A stretch of 64,000 bases of DNA from Portibacter marinus (GCF_021533195.1 NZ_JAJNKB010000002.1:310001-374000); one strand, 5' to 3'; positions 1 through 9,230 are shown, counted from the stretch's first letter. The notes: generated by a model not told the origin, from the sequence alone. Numbers and translations: made by a program.

Positions 1-2
1 TA

Positions 3-347
3 AGTGTAACTCCCGTTCGAGTGCACCATGGATCTTTGCCTATATTAGGGTATCGAATAGGTGGGTTCTGCTATTTAACAGATGTGAAGACCATACCCGA
101 AAATGAATTTAAAAAATTGAAAAATTTAGATGTTATAGTTCTGAATGCGCTTCGGAAAAAAGAGCATCATTCACACTTGACTATTGATGAGGCTGTTCAG
201 ATGAGTAAAAAAATAGGCGCGGAGCAAACTTATTTGACTCATTTTTCACATGATATTGGGCCTGTCCAGGAATGGGAGCAAGAATTACCGAAGAGTGTTT
301 TACCGGCATACGATGGCTTGGAAGTATATATCAGTGACGCTGAGTGA
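3..347 (+). CDS. MBL-fold metallohydrolase, PhnP-like (5'-truncated)
   Basis: This is the C-terminal part of a metallo-beta-lactamase fold hydrolase; the gene starts before the window and the first complete codon is at position 3. Visible residues include VHHGSLPILGYRIG, a metal-binding histidine context followed by the LGYR signature of the PhnP/lipoate-associated MBL group. They also include YLTDVK (metal-bridging Asp) and TYLTHFSHDIG (terminal metal His). Members hydrolyse phosphodiester or cyclic phosphate bonds in the cytosol; the substrate of this one cannot be told from the fragment. A TAA/TGA-terminated end and an 86-bp gap separate it from the next gene on the same strand. Confidence 0.8.
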   Translation, partial: SVTPVRVHHGSLPILGYRIGGFCYLTDVKTIPENEFKKLKNLDVIVLNALRKKEHHSHLTIDEAVQMSKKIGAEQTYLTHFSHDIGPVQEWEQELPKSVLPAYDGLEVYISDAE

Positions 348-433
348 TATAACTGCATTTTTTTTCATATTTTGGTAACTTTTAATACCAATTTGCGTTT
401 GATTAAAGAATGACATAAACCAGAATCGATACT

Positions 434-1390
434 TTGAATAGGTTTTTATTTCTCTTATTGATTATTTCTTCCAGTGCTATAGCTCAGCAGCCCATGCAGT
501 TTAGCCAGTTTATGTTCAACAAATATCAGATGAATCCCGCATATGCAGGCTTTGAATATTCATTAAATGTTACAGGAGTTTACAGGTCACAATGGAATGA
601 ACTTCCTACGCAACCCAGGACTCAGAATGTAAATGCACATCTCCCAATGTACATATTGAATGGAGCTTTAGGGATTAATGTCGCCAATGAACAAATAGGC
701 TATTTTAACAACACATTGGGTACCATTTCATACAATTACGTTTTGGAAACAACCTTGGGATTATTTTCCGGTGGGTTGAAGGCTGGCTTAATGCAAAGTG
801 CTTTAAGTGGCTCACTTTTAAGGACACCGAGTGGTATCTACGAAGATCCCACCATTAGCCATCAAGATCCCATCCTCTCTGAATTAAATGAAAGCGGGGT
901 AGGGGTGCTATATGGAGCGGGTGTCTATTTCATTGGGAATTTCTTCGAAGCGGGTCTTTCCATTTCGACTTTCCCTTCAACAAGTATATCGATTAGCGAC
1001 ACAAAGGTGGAGCTGATTCCATACATAAACTTCTATGGTGAATCTAATATTGACCTAAATGATAATTTAATTGTTGCACCTTCTATTATGGTCCGTTCCG
1101 ATTTGGTACAGACTCAGATCGACGTGGCAGCCATTGCAAAATTATCTGGCAATATTTTTGGAGGATTAGGAGTGCGTGGTTATAATTCAAGGACATTAGA
1201 TGCAGCGATTGTTTATGCAGGCTGGCGATTCAACGAACATTATACTTTGTCATATGCTTATGACATTGGTGTTTCAGCCCTAAGATCGGTACATGATGGA
1301 ACGCATGAAATACTATTAAATTATAACCTCAATAAATTGATAGGAGCAGGATTACCCCCAAAGATTATTTATAATCCAAGGTACCTTTAA
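434..1390 (+). CDS. PorP/SprF-family type IX secretion outer-membrane protein
   Basis: A 318-residue secreted protein with an N-terminal signal peptide (hydrophobic residues 4-17, cleavage after AIAQ). It continues with the hallmark QPMQFSQFMFNKYQMNPAYAG of the PorP/SprF family. Members form outer-membrane beta-barrel proteins that work with the T9SS or anchor T9SS cargo at the surface. It lies immediately upstream of gldKLMN, which fits that role. The start is TTG: no ATG lies before residue 21, and starting there would remove the signal peptide. The C-terminus (YNLNKLIGAG...) resembles a last beta-strand region. Family assignment is strong; the exact partner is inferred. Confidence 0.88.
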   Translation: MNRFLFLLLIISSSAIAQQPMQFSQFMFNKYQMNPAYAGFEYSLNVTGVYRSQWNELPTQPRTQNVNAHLPMYILNGALGINVANEQIGYFNNTLGTISYNYVLETTLGLFSGGLKAGLMQSALSGSLLRTPSGIYEDPTISHQDPILSELNESGVGVLYGAGVYFIGNFFEAGLSISTFPSTSISISDTKVELIPYINFYGESNIDLNDNLIVAPSIMVRSDLVQTQIDVAAIAKLSGNIFGGLGVRGYNSRTLDAAIVYAGWRFNEHYTLSYAYDIGVSALRSVHDGTHEILLNYNLNKLIGAGLPPKIIYNPRYL

Positions 1391-1523
1391 AATTCTTTTC
1401 CGCTTTTTGTTAAAAAAAAGTAAAATCAATAATAAAGAAAATTTTACGCCGTTAGTTTAGTGGCTTTTCCCGATAAAAGCGTCTATAGATTAAAGGTTTA
1501 TATTTAGATTGAACAAAAGAAAG

Positions 1524-1553
1524 ATTTCGGACTTAATTTTAGTCTGAATTTTG
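1524..1553 (+). other. Imperfect hairpin upstream of gldK
   Basis: TTCGGACT and AGTCTGAA pair around a TAATTTT loop with one G-U pair, followed by TTTT. It lies in the 198-bp gap between the PorP-like gene and gldK, about 40 bp before the gldK start. It could be a weak terminator of the upstream gene or part of the gldK leader. Confidence 0.35.
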
Positions 1554-1588
1554 TATTAAAAACTTGCAGTAGAAACTAAGTTTGAAAG

Positions 1589-2821
1589 ATGAAAAAGATT
1601 GTAAATTCTCTATTTTTACTTGCCTCGATTGTGATTGTCATGACTTCTTGTGGCAGCAGCAATTACGGTGAATTAACTGGTGTATTAGACCGTCCTTCCT
1701 GGAGTGGTATAAATCCATATGGTATGGTGTACATACCATCTGGGACATTGCACATAGGCCAGAGTGACCAGGATGTATTTTCCACATATACTCAACGACC
1801 CAAGGCCATTTCCATTGCCGGATTCTTTATGGATGATACCGAAATTACCAATAATGAGTACAGGCAGTTTGTTTATTGGGTAAGAGATTCAATAGCTCAC
1901 ACCATTATGGGTGATTTTACCGAGGATGAATATGGTAATGAAAGATTGGACTGGGAATATGAATTAGACTACACCGATGAGACCTTAGATGAAATGTTCT
2001 ATCAAGGTGACATGGCTTTTAATGGTAAGAGAGAGTTAGATACCAGACAAATGAACTACGCCTATGAGTGGATTGACTGGAAAAAAGCTGCAAGTGGCGC
2101 TGAAAGAACAAGTTTAATCAATAGAGATGAAGTAAATATTTATCCAGACACATTGGCTTGGATACGAGATTTTGCATATTCATACAATGAGCCTTTCGCT
2201 AGAAATTATTTCTGGCATCCTGCTTTTGATGATTATCCAGTAGTGGGAGTTAATTGGAAAATGGCTAAAGCTTTCTGTCACTGGAGATCTGCTTTATGGA
2301 ACAAGTACAATGATAGTGGAGTTAATACCGAAAACTTCAGATTGCCTACGGAAAGTGAATGGGAATATGCGGCAAGAGGAGGAAAAGATTTATCTCCATA
2401 TCCATGGGGAGGACCATATGTCAGAAACGCCAAAGGATGTCTGTTGGCTAACTTTAAGCCAGGAAGAGGTAATTATCCGGAAGATGGTGGAATGACTACT
2501 GTGCCTGCAGATGCCTACTTTCCTAATGACTATGGCTTATACTGTATGGCGGGAAATGTTGCTGAATGGACTGAAACTGCCTATGAGCCCAATGCTTATA
2601 GCTTTGTTCATGATTTGAATCCTGATTTGAAATATGATGCTAAGGAAGATGACCCAGACGTTCTTAAAAGAAAAGTATTAAGAGGAGGTTCATGGAAAGA
2701 TATTTCTTACTTCATTCAGACTGGAACCAGACATTGGGAATTTCAGGATACAACAAAATCATACATAGGATTCAGATGTGCATTGACTTATCTGGGACGT
2801 TCTATTAATGATTTTAAATAA
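1589..2821 (+). CDS. gldK: T9SS ring lipoprotein GldK
   Basis: A 410-residue outer-membrane lipoprotein of the type IX secretion system; with GldN (PorN) it forms the periplasmic ring under the outer membrane. The signal peptide ends in lipobox VMTSC with Cys21 as the acylation site. The rest is a formylglycine-generating-enzyme/sulfatase-modifying-factor fold: MVYIPSGTLHIG near residue 46, RLPTESEWEYAARGG near 252, MAGNVAEWTE near 316, VLRGGSWKD near 369 and IGFRCAL near the end. In GldK this fold is structural rather than catalytic. It is the first gene of gldKLMN, in canonical order. Confidence 0.96.
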   Translation: MKKIVNSLFLLASIVIVMTSCGSSNYGELTGVLDRPSWSGINPYGMVYIPSGTLHIGQSDQDVFSTYTQRPKAISIAGFFMDDTEITNNEYRQFVYWVRDSIAHTIMGDFTEDEYGNERLDWEYELDYTDETLDEMFYQGDMAFNGKRELDTRQMNYAYEWIDWKKAASGAERTSLINRDEVNIYPDTLAWIRDFAYSYNEPFARNYFWHPAFDDYPVVGVNWKMAKAFCHWRSALWNKYNDSGVNTENFRLPTESEWEYAARGGKDLSPYPWGGPYVRNAKGCLLANFKPGRGNYPEDGGMTTVPADAYFPNDYGLYCMAGNVAEWTETAYEPNAYSFVHDLNPDLKYDAKEDDPDVLKRKVLRGGSWKDISYFIQTGTRHWEFQDTTKSYIGFRCALTYLGRSINDFK

Positions 2822-2835
2822 ATGACAATTTTTAA

Positions 2836-2867
2836 TCATAGCACCTCGTTCAGCTGTGGTGCTATGA
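2836..2867 (+). other. Intercistronic hairpin gldK-gldL
   Basis: A perfect 10-bp inverted repeat, TCATAGCACC / GGTGCTATGA, with a 12-nt loop lies 15 bp after the gldK stop. No U-tract follows (AATGACATAAAC), so it is not a standard intrinsic terminator. It may stabilise the gldK mRNA end or mark a processing site. Confidence 0.6.
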
Positions 2868-2985
2868 ATGACATAAACTACCAACTCATTATTAGTGCTG
2901 CATATGTGGTACAAAGCTCAAAGTCGATACTTGAATCGGCATCTAATTAACATTATTTATTCAACTAACTTTAAATTGTAAAAAA

Positions 2986-3582
2986 ATGAGTTTCTTAAAA
3001 TCAAAGGGTTTCAAATATTTCAAAAACTTACTTATTGGATTAGGTGCAGCGGCTGTAATGTTGGGAGCCTTGGGTAAGATTAATAGTGAGCCATGGGGTG
3101 GTACTATGATTACCATTGGTCTGATTACGGAGGCAGTACTATTCGCTTTTCTTGGAATAATTGGCCCTGAAAAAGACTATTACTGGGAAAAATTATATCC
3201 AGGTCTGGATAATTACAAAGCAAATTTATCTCCTCTTTCCGCTGGAGCAGTTGGTTCAGCTGAAACATTCAAACCTTTGGATGGAGAATCTGTAGATAAC
3301 AAACTAGGAGGAATGCTTGATGAGCTTCAATCTATGTCTCGAAGCTTAGGAGCGTTAAAATCACTTCAGGAAGTAGATTTCTCTGAAACTTCAGAACAAC
3401 TTAAGTCCATGCATAATTTCTATTCAAGAATGAATGAAGCAATGGCTACACTAAACGACACTGTAGAAGATACAAAATTATATAAGGAGCAAATGGTTTC
3501 TCTTAATAGAAACTTGACTTCGTTAAATTCTGTTTACGGAAATGTACTAAGTGCTTTTAATGCACCGATTGCAAGAACGTAA
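2986..3582 (+). CDS. gldL: T9SS inner-membrane motor protein GldL
   Basis: A 198-residue inner-membrane protein that pairs with GldM to form the proton-driven motor of the T9SS and gliding machinery. Two transmembrane helices are visible (about residues 14-32 and 40-60), followed by a long cytoplasmic region with coiled-coil character. Lys31 after helix 1 and Glu49 within helix 2 (GLITEAVL) sit where the family carries its conserved charged residues; the helix-2 glutamate is the one proposed to handle protons. Position after gldK and 37 bp before gldM supports the call. Confidence 0.95.
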   Translation: MSFLKSKGFKYFKNLLIGLGAAAVMLGALGKINSEPWGGTMITIGLITEAVLFAFLGIIGPEKDYYWEKLYPGLDNYKANLSPLSAGAVGSAETFKPLDGESVDNKLGGMLDELQSMSRSLGALKSLQEVDFSETSEQLKSMHNFYSRMNEAMATLNDTVEDTKLYKEQMVSLNRNLTSLNSVYGNVLSAFNAPIART

Positions 3583-3619
3583 TTGAAAACCATTAGCTAA
3601 CTATTTAAAATAATAAAAA

Positions 3620-5188
3620 ATGTCAATACCAAAGGAACCGCGCCAGCTGATGATCAACATCATGTATCTGGTTTTGACGGCAATGTTGGCTCTAAATGTG
3701 TCTGCTGAAATTTTTAATGCCTTTAAAATTGTTGATAAAGGTCTTATAAAATCAAATGCTGCTTTAGAGCAATCCAATGATGCCATCATTCCAGCCATTC
3801 AGGATGGTGCAAAAAAGAAAGAGTCCTTAGCACAGTATGCTGAAAGAATAGAGCCTGCGAGAGAGCTTTCGAATAATATGGAAGCACAGATTGAGCAACT
3901 TATGGAAGATATGATTGCTGCAACCAATGGATGGGTAGAAGATAAAGAAACTGGAGCTCAGACAGACGATCTTAAAGGAAAGAAGAACATGGATATCACT
4001 ACCAGATACCTGGTAGAAGAGGGGAATGGAGCAAAACTTAAGCAAGCTCTTATCGATTACAAAGATGAGATCATGCAATTAGTTGATGAAGAAGACAGAT
4101 CTGAATTTGAAAAGAACGTTGCCGTAACTATCGATGATCAAACATGGAGAGAAAAAGGAAAAGCTTCCTGGTCTCATATGAATTTTGACCATATGCCTTT
4201 ACAAGCCACTCTGCCAATATTTAGAAAGTTTCAGAATGATGTAAAATCTACTGAATCAGCTTTCTTAAATTACTTAGCTGGAAAAGTGGGAACTACTACA
4301 GATGTAGTACTTGATAAGTTTACTGTGGTTTCAGCACCTGAAAAATCTTATGTTATTAAGGGTGAGAAATTTAAAACGGATGTATTCTTATCTGCTTTCG
4401 CAGGTGCTGACTCTAAAACAGGAATAAGCATTAGTGTCAATGGAAAGGCTTTACCTGTCAACAGTGAAGGAATTGCTACTTTTGAGCAAACTGCTTCTTC
4501 TGTAGGTATCAAGAAGTTTGACGCTGTCGCAAGCATTAGAAATCCGGTGACCGATGAGGTTCAAACTTTTAGAAAGACTTTCGAATATGAAGTAGGTGAA
4601 AGATCTGTTTCAGTTTCTGCTTCTAAGATGAATGTATTCTATATTGGAGTGGATAACCCAGTAGAAGTTTCTGCTGCAGGTGTACCTTCAGGTCAAATAC
4701 AAGTGAGCGCAGGTGGAGCTGGTGGACCTAAAATCAAGAAGAATGGTGACGGAACTTATACCGTTAATGTGAGTAGACCGACCGCTAAAGGTGAATTTGC
4801 AGAGATTAGAGTTTCTGCTCCTGGTCTAAATGCAACTAAAGATTTCAGAGTGAAAAGAATACCTGATCCAATTGCTAAACTTTCAGGAAAATCTGGAGGG
4901 ACTATGGGCGCAGGTCCATTTAAAGCGCAGATTGGTGTCTACGGAGACTTACAAAACTTTGACTTCGATGCAAAGTGTAACATCGCTGGATACAGAGTAG
5001 TCAGAGTAGCTAAAAGACAAGACCCTGAATTTTCTACAAATCCAGGTTCTAATTATACTGCTCAAACTCAGGCCATTATTGCCAAAGCGAAGCCAGGTGA
5101 TACCTACTATTTTGAAAACGTTAAGTGTAAGTGTCCTGGAGACCCTGCACAAAGAGAATTGAACACTATGGTGTTCAACATAAATTAA
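3620..5188 (+). CDS. gldM: T9SS motor/rotor protein GldM
   Basis: A 522-residue GldM protein. A single N-terminal transmembrane helix (about residues 12-33, starting MSIPKEPRQLMINIMYLVLT, near-invariant in the family) pairs with GldL helices in the inner membrane. The remaining roughly 480 residues form the elongated periplasmic chain of helical and beta domains (D1-D4) that reaches the GldK-GldN ring and transmits torque. Length is typical. It is followed by a strong hairpin with a short U-tract before gldN. Confidence 0.96.
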   Translation: MSIPKEPRQLMINIMYLVLTAMLALNVSAEIFNAFKIVDKGLIKSNAALEQSNDAIIPAIQDGAKKKESLAQYAERIEPARELSNNMEAQIEQLMEDMIAATNGWVEDKETGAQTDDLKGKKNMDITTRYLVEEGNGAKLKQALIDYKDEIMQLVDEEDRSEFEKNVAVTIDDQTWREKGKASWSHMNFDHMPLQATLPIFRKFQNDVKSTESAFLNYLAGKVGTTTDVVLDKFTVVSAPEKSYVIKGEKFKTDVFLSAFAGADSKTGISISVNGKALPVNSEGIATFEQTASSVGIKKFDAVASIRNPVTDEVQTFRKTFEYEVGERSVSVSASKMNVFYIGVDNPVEVSAAGVPSGQIQVSAGGAGGPKIKKNGDGTYTVNVSRPTAKGEFAEIRVSAPGLNATKDFRVKRIPDPIAKLSGKSGGTMGAGPFKAQIGVYGDLQNFDFDAKCNIAGYRVVRVAKRQDPEFSTNPGSNYTAQTQAIIAKAKPGDTYYFENVKCKCPGDPAQRELNTMVFNIN

Positions 5189-5202
5189 ATAAAAGGTTTT
5201 TT

Positions 5203-5238
5203 GAGAGTTCTCACTCTAATGAGAACTCTCGATTTTTA
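5203..5238 (+). terminator. Hairpin with U-tract between gldM and gldN
   Basis: A perfect 11-bp inverted repeat, GAGAGTTCTCA / TGAGAACTCTC, with a 6-nt loop is followed by GATTTTT. It looks like an intrinsic (partial) terminator placed between gldM and gldN, only about 10 bp before the gldN start. Because gldN has no other obvious promoter, read-through attenuation is more likely than a full stop. Confidence 0.65.
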
Positions 5239-5248
5239 AATTCAAATA

Positions 5249-6142
5249 TTGAAAAAGATGAATTTTGCTCTTAAATTTTTTAATGCTTTCCTTCTACTCG
5301 TTCTGGTAGTAGGATCGGTGAATGTTTCTACTGCTCAACGAGCTGAAGAAATCATGACTGAATCAAGCGAACCTGCTAACGAAGTGTTCTTAGATGGTGT
5401 GGTAGAAAAGAGATTGATGGTCGAGAACAGAGTTTTACCTTACGAGCCTATCAGAGAAGCTGATATTGCATGGGAGAAAAGAATATGGAGGGTAATCGAT
5501 ACAAGAGAAAAAAGAAACCTTGTATTCAGATATCCTGAAAAGTCTTTCTTTTCCATTATTCAGCAGTTGGCTAATGATGGTGAAATCAATGTTTTCAGAG
5601 ATGATAGATTTACTGAAATCATCGAAAGCAATGAATTGACAGGTATTCTGAACAGAGTAGATACATCAGTAGTTTTTGACCCTGAAACTTATGAAGAGCA
5701 GATCAAAATCACTACTGAAGAGATCAATTGGGAAGACATTAAAAGATACAGAGTGAAAGAAGTATGGTTCTTTGATGAGGAAACTTCCAGAATGAGAGTA
5801 AGAATTCTCGGAATCGCTCCGATTAAGGAAGAATACGATGAAGACACTGGACTATTTAAATATGAGGCACCACTTTTCTGGGTTTACTACCCGCAGATTA
5901 GAGAGTCACTGTCTAAGTTCCAGGTCTTTAATGATTCAAATGATGCAGCTCCAATGACATGGTACGATTTATTCGAAGCCAGAGTTTTTGCCAGCTACAT
6001 TTACAAGCAATCGAATGTTTTGGATTTAAGATTAAAGGATTACTTCGAAGAAAGTGATCAGTTAGGAATAGATGTGTTATTAGAAAGTCAAAAGATTAAA
6101 AATGATCTTTTCAATTTCGAGCACGACCTTTGGGAATTTTAA
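5249..6142 (+). CDS. gldN: T9SS ring protein GldN
   Basis: A 297-residue periplasmic GldN/PorN protein, the partner of GldK in the T9SS ring. A signal peptide spans residues 1-29 (KKMNFALKFF... ending STAQ), followed by the family's charged region with paired WEKRIWRVIDTREKRN and FWVYYPQIRE motifs. The TTG start at 5249 gives a signal peptide with two N-terminal lysines; an ATG at 5258 is an equally plausible start. It is the last gene of the operon and ends before a bidirectional terminator. Confidence 0.94.
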   Translation: MKKMNFALKFFNAFLLLVLVVGSVNVSTAQRAEEIMTESSEPANEVFLDGVVEKRLMVENRVLPYEPIREADIAWEKRIWRVIDTREKRNLVFRYPEKSFFSIIQQLANDGEINVFRDDRFTEIIESNELTGILNRVDTSVVFDPETYEEQIKITTEEINWEDIKRYRVKEVWFFDEETSRMRVRILGIAPIKEEYDEDTGLFKYEAPLFWVYYPQIRESLSKFQVFNDSNDAAPMTWYDLFEARVFASYIYKQSNVLDLRLKDYFEESDQLGIDVLLESQKIKNDLFNFEHDLWEF

Positions 6143-6163
6143 GAAAATAAACTTTAAGAGCAT

Positions 6164-6204
6164 AAAAAAGGCGACTGAATATTCTTTCAGTCGCCTTTTT
6201 TTTT
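6164..6204. terminator. Bidirectional intrinsic terminator
   Basis: A-rich AAAAAAGGCGACTGAA and its complement TTCAGTCGCCTTTTTTTT surround a 5-nt loop, giving a U-tract on either strand. It lies between the convergent gldN (+) and the CDGSH gene (-), and can end both transcripts. Confidence 0.93.
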
Positions 6205-6215
6205 AATTACATTTC

Positions 6216-6416
6216 TTACAGGTCTGTCCAACCTTCTTTCTTATGCCTTCCGTCACAGAAGGGTTTGTTTGAACTCATTCCACATCTACAAAAAGTTGCT
6301 CCATTCTCCTTCTCGACTTCACTTCCATCTCTCAAAGTAACTTTAAGAGGACCGTTTACTCTGAGAGGACCGTCTCCAAAAACTTGTATTTCTGTTAATT
6401 TGTTATCTTCCATCAT
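6216..6416 (-). CDS. CDGSH-type iron-sulfur domain protein
   Basis: A small 66-residue protein with one CDGSH iron-sulfur motif. Cys43, Cys45, Cys54 and His58 (CRCGMSSNKPFCDGRH) are the expected 3Cys-1His ligands of a 2Fe-2S cluster. The usual Ser/Thr before the His is Arg here, a position that varies in bacterial members. Such proteins are small soluble redox or Fe-S transfer proteins; the partner is unknown. Two adjacent ATG codons offer alternative starts. Confidence 0.85.
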   Translation of the reverse strand: MMEDNKLTEIQVFGDGPLRVNGPLKVTLRDGSEVEKENGATFCRCGMSSNKPFCDGRHKKEGWTDL

Positions 6417-6476
6417 TTAGTATTTATTATCAGAAGCGATTTTCTTCTGTATTTGTTTTCAATTAAAGCCTTAGAA

Positions 6477-7772
6477 TCATTCTAAATTAAAAGTTCTGGT
6501 TCTTCTTTTACTTATTTCATATATCAGGTAGGCCGTCAATATAAGATATTCAATTCCAATAAATGTGTAGTAGGCTTGATTTCCCATTCCGTATTTAGAG
6601 TAGCTTAAAATGATCAGAAAAGACCATAGGATGAAGAATCTTAAGTGACTAAAAACGCTGAGAAGAACACCTAAAGTTAAGTACCAGGGATGCACTGTGG
6701 TACTAAGAAGAAGAAAGGCGAGTAAAGCAAGTTGGCAAAAAAGTATAAAATCTTTAACCTTATAGGCAAGTAACATAATTACAACAAATGTACATACCCC
6801 GAGCCATGGACCTATTTGCGCAATCATATTATAACCCTTCCACAATTGGCCTATTTCTCTCAAGACAAAATAAATACTGGCATTAAATTCAAACTTTCTA
6901 AAATAAAGATCTAGACTTTCTGTAAATCCAGAAAGTTGAAGAATTAAGGGTGACAATAAAATAAGGGTTATCAGTCCCACTTTCATCAGATAGAAAAGAG
7001 CCTTTGGCCATTTCATTTGGAACAGAAAGTAGGGTAAGAAAAGTAAGGGTACGAGTTTCACTGAAATAGATAATGCGAGAAAGAAAGAGGATGCATTTAG
7101 TTTTTGAACCAAGTAGTAATACAGTGCAATCATAAAGAAACATGCTACAAATCCTTCAAAATGGAGATTGCCCATAACCTCTACGATGACCAAAGGATTT
7201 AGCGCATACCAAAGGATATTTCTCTGATCCATTTTTAATAAGTCCAATACCTTAATACCCGTGTAAATGGTGAGGCATTCCGCTGCAATTAAGATGAGTT
7301 TGATTACAAAAGAGGTATCCATCCAAGAGAATGAGCTTATATAGAATATTATTTGTGCGAAGGTGGGATAGATGCTATAGTAGTCAGGAGAGTTTAGTAA
7401 AGGGAAGGTATTTCTAAAAAGCTCTACGTTAGTACTTTCAATGTATTCTGATGGTAGATATTCATAAGGATTAATGCCCTCATGAAGCAAGTTACCATCC
7501 CATATGAACCGATATATATCATCACTTAAGTTGGGAAAGGCAAAAAGTAAGATGACTCTTATAATCACTGCACAATATAAAAGTGCGTTAAGCTTAAAGT
7601 ATGACTTGTGTATTAAAATAATGTAGGAGGCAAAGGAAACTGAGAATCCGGCAAGAATAAAGCTGAAATCTTCTTGGTCAGGCACAAAGGCTGTAAACGC
7701 CACCCCGAATAAAAAGGTTAATAGAAGAACATATTTCACTTGATCCTTAAGTGCTTCACTGAATAAAAACAT
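6477..7772 (-). CDS. Multi-spanning GT-C-like glycosyltransferase
   Basis: A 431-residue integral membrane protein with around 10-12 hydrophobic segments. The first periplasmic loop holds the acidic motif SDDIYRFIWDG followed by GINPYEY, typical of GT-C glycosyltransferases that use polyprenyl-phosphate sugars (GT87/mannosyltransferase-like). It is the last gene of a three-gene minus-strand operon. Its start overlaps the upstream processive synthase gene by 37 nt, implying translational coupling. The genes together suggest assembly of a lipid-linked or exported glycan. Sugar and acceptor are not readable from sequence. Confidence 0.72.
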   Translation of the reverse strand: MFLFSEALKDQVKYVLLLTFLFGVAFTAFVPDQEDFSFILAGFSVSFASYIILIHKSYFKLNALLYCAVIIRVILLFAFPNLSDDIYRFIWDGNLLHEGINPYEYLPSEYIESTNVELFRNTFPLLNSPDYYSIYPTFAQIIFYISSFSWMDTSFVIKLILIAAECLTIYTGIKVLDLLKMDQRNILWYALNPLVIVEVMGNLHFEGFVACFFMIALYYYLVQKLNASSFFLALSISVKLVPLLFLPYFLFQMKWPKALFYLMKVGLITLILLSPLILQLSGFTESLDLYFRKFEFNASIYFVLREIGQLWKGYNMIAQIGPWLGVCTFVVIMLLAYKVKDFILFCQLALLAFLLLSTTVHPWYLTLGVLLSVFSHLRFFILWSFLIILSYSKYGMGNQAYYTFIGIEYLILTAYLIYEISKRRTRTFNLE

Positions 7773-9226
7773 ATTGCACCGTAACCCAGCGCTAATAATA
7801 TGTGGAGTAAGATAAAGGAATTATTATTGATTTGGATACCAGCATATATCGCATAAATAAAATATAAACACAACAATCCCTCCATAATCGTAGTAAATGG
7901 AATTCTTGTCGCCATGTATTTTTCCTTATTAAGTTTGTCTGCAATATTTTTGATATCAAATTTTGGAGTTCTAATAAAAGGAGACTTTCGTCCGATGTAA
8001 CCCTGGATGATGGCTATAGAATTGTGCAATGATAGTCCCATTGATAACGCTAAAAAAACCGGGAAAATGAATAAGAACTTTAAAATAATTCTAAAGAAAT
8101 GCTCTCCTTTCCAGGTCGTACGTGCATTGGCTACAAAATATACACCTACTATGGATAACATGCTCAATAAGAATATTCCAAAGTATCTGGCATTCACTCC
8201 GATTGGTTCAAGAAGAAACAGCACTGGGACACTTAAAACCCCAATGATAAAGACACTAAGAAAGACTGAACTGCTCAATAAGTGAACACTGGCATGTATT
8301 TTTTTGACCAGGCTGAGATCAGATCTCCAGACAGGTGGTAACATTTTTTTTGCAGTCTCTGCGCCTCCTTTCATCCATCTAAATTGCTGAGATTTCAGAC
8401 CATTCATCTCAGCTGGTAATTCGGCGGGTGACCCCACATCTTCCAGGTAGTGAATTTTCCATCCCTTCAACTGTGCCCGATAACTTAAGTCCAGATCTTC
8501 AGTCAATGTATCTGCCTCCCAGCCACCGGCATCTTCAATCGTCTCTCTCCTCCATACACCGGCTGTCCCATTGAATTGCAATAAATAATCAGCTGTTTCT
8601 CTTCCGACTTGTTCAATTGTGAAGTGCACATTAAGTTGAAAGGCTTGAAGCTTGGTAATCAAGGAATAATCTCGATTGATGTGTTCCCACCTCGTTTGAA
8701 CCACTCCGATTTTTTCATCTTTAAAAAAAGGTATAGTGCTTTGTAGAAAATCAGGATTTGGAAGAAAATCTGCATCGAAAATGGCTATAAATTCACCTTT
8801 AGCGAATCGCATTCCATCTCTCAAAGCTCCGGCTTTGTATCCGGTACGTTGCTTTCTGGTGATTCTTTCAATGTTGTAACCTTTAGCTTTGTATTCTGCA
8901 ACTTTTGCTTCAGCAATCTCTACGGTTTCATCATCTGAATCATCCAAAATATGAATTTCGAACCTGTTCTTTGGATAATCAAAACCTGCGATGTTGTCTA
9001 CCAATCTTTCCACCACATATAATTCATTATAGATGGGCAATTGAACCGTTACGAAGGGAAATTCTTCATCTGAAAGATCTAGGCTCTGAGCAGAATCTTC
9101 ATTTTTGTCTTCCTTTAAGTGGCGATTGTACTGAAATAACAAATGAAATTGCATGAGACAGAAGACCAATACATAGGTAAGTGCCAGGCAATAAATAATC
9201 AATATGATGTATCCTAATATAACCAT
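7736..9226 (-). CDS. Processive GT2 glycosyltransferase, cellulose/mannan synthase-like
   Basis: A 496-residue membrane GT2 enzyme. An N-terminal transmembrane helix is followed by a GT-A domain with PIYNE, HILDDSDDE, IFDADFLP (DxD metal/nucleotide site), TLTEDLDLSYRA (ED base motif) and QQFRWMKG (the QxxRW acceptor motif). Four or five C-terminal membrane helices follow. This is the layout of cellulose, mannan and related beta-glycan synthases, which polymerise and export the chain. Operon partners are a GT2 polyprenyl-phosphate-type enzyme 4 bp upstream and a GT-C enzyme overlapping downstream. The product is unknown. Confidence 0.85.
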   Translation of the reverse strand: MVILGYIILIIYCLALTYVLVFCLMQFHLLFQYNRHLKEDKNEDSAQSLDLSDEEFPFVTVQLPIYNELYVVERLVDNIAGFDYPKNRFEIHILDDSDDETVEIAEAKVAEYKAKGYNIERITRKQRTGYKAGALRDGMRFAKGEFIAIFDADFLPNPDFLQSTIPFFKDEKIGVVQTRWEHINRDYSLITKLQAFQLNVHFTIEQVGRETADYLLQFNGTAGVWRRETIEDAGGWEADTLTEDLDLSYRAQLKGWKIHYLEDVGSPAELPAEMNGLKSQQFRWMKGGAETAKKMLPPVWRSDLSLVKKIHASVHLLSSSVFLSVFIIGVLSVPVLFLLEPIGVNARYFGIFLLSMLSIVGVYFVANARTTWKGEHFFRIILKFLFIFPVFLALSMGLSLHNSIAIIQGYIGRKSPFIRTPKFDIKNIADKLNKEKYMATRIPFTTIMEGLLCLYFIYAIYAGIQINNNSFILLHILLALGYGAICFYSVKHLRIK

Positions 9227-9230
9227 TGGC

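Noticed and set aside
6216-6416. CDGRH instead of CDGSH as a damaged cluster site
   Set aside because: All four ligands (three Cys, one His) are present; the altered residue is not a ligand and varies in bacterial members.
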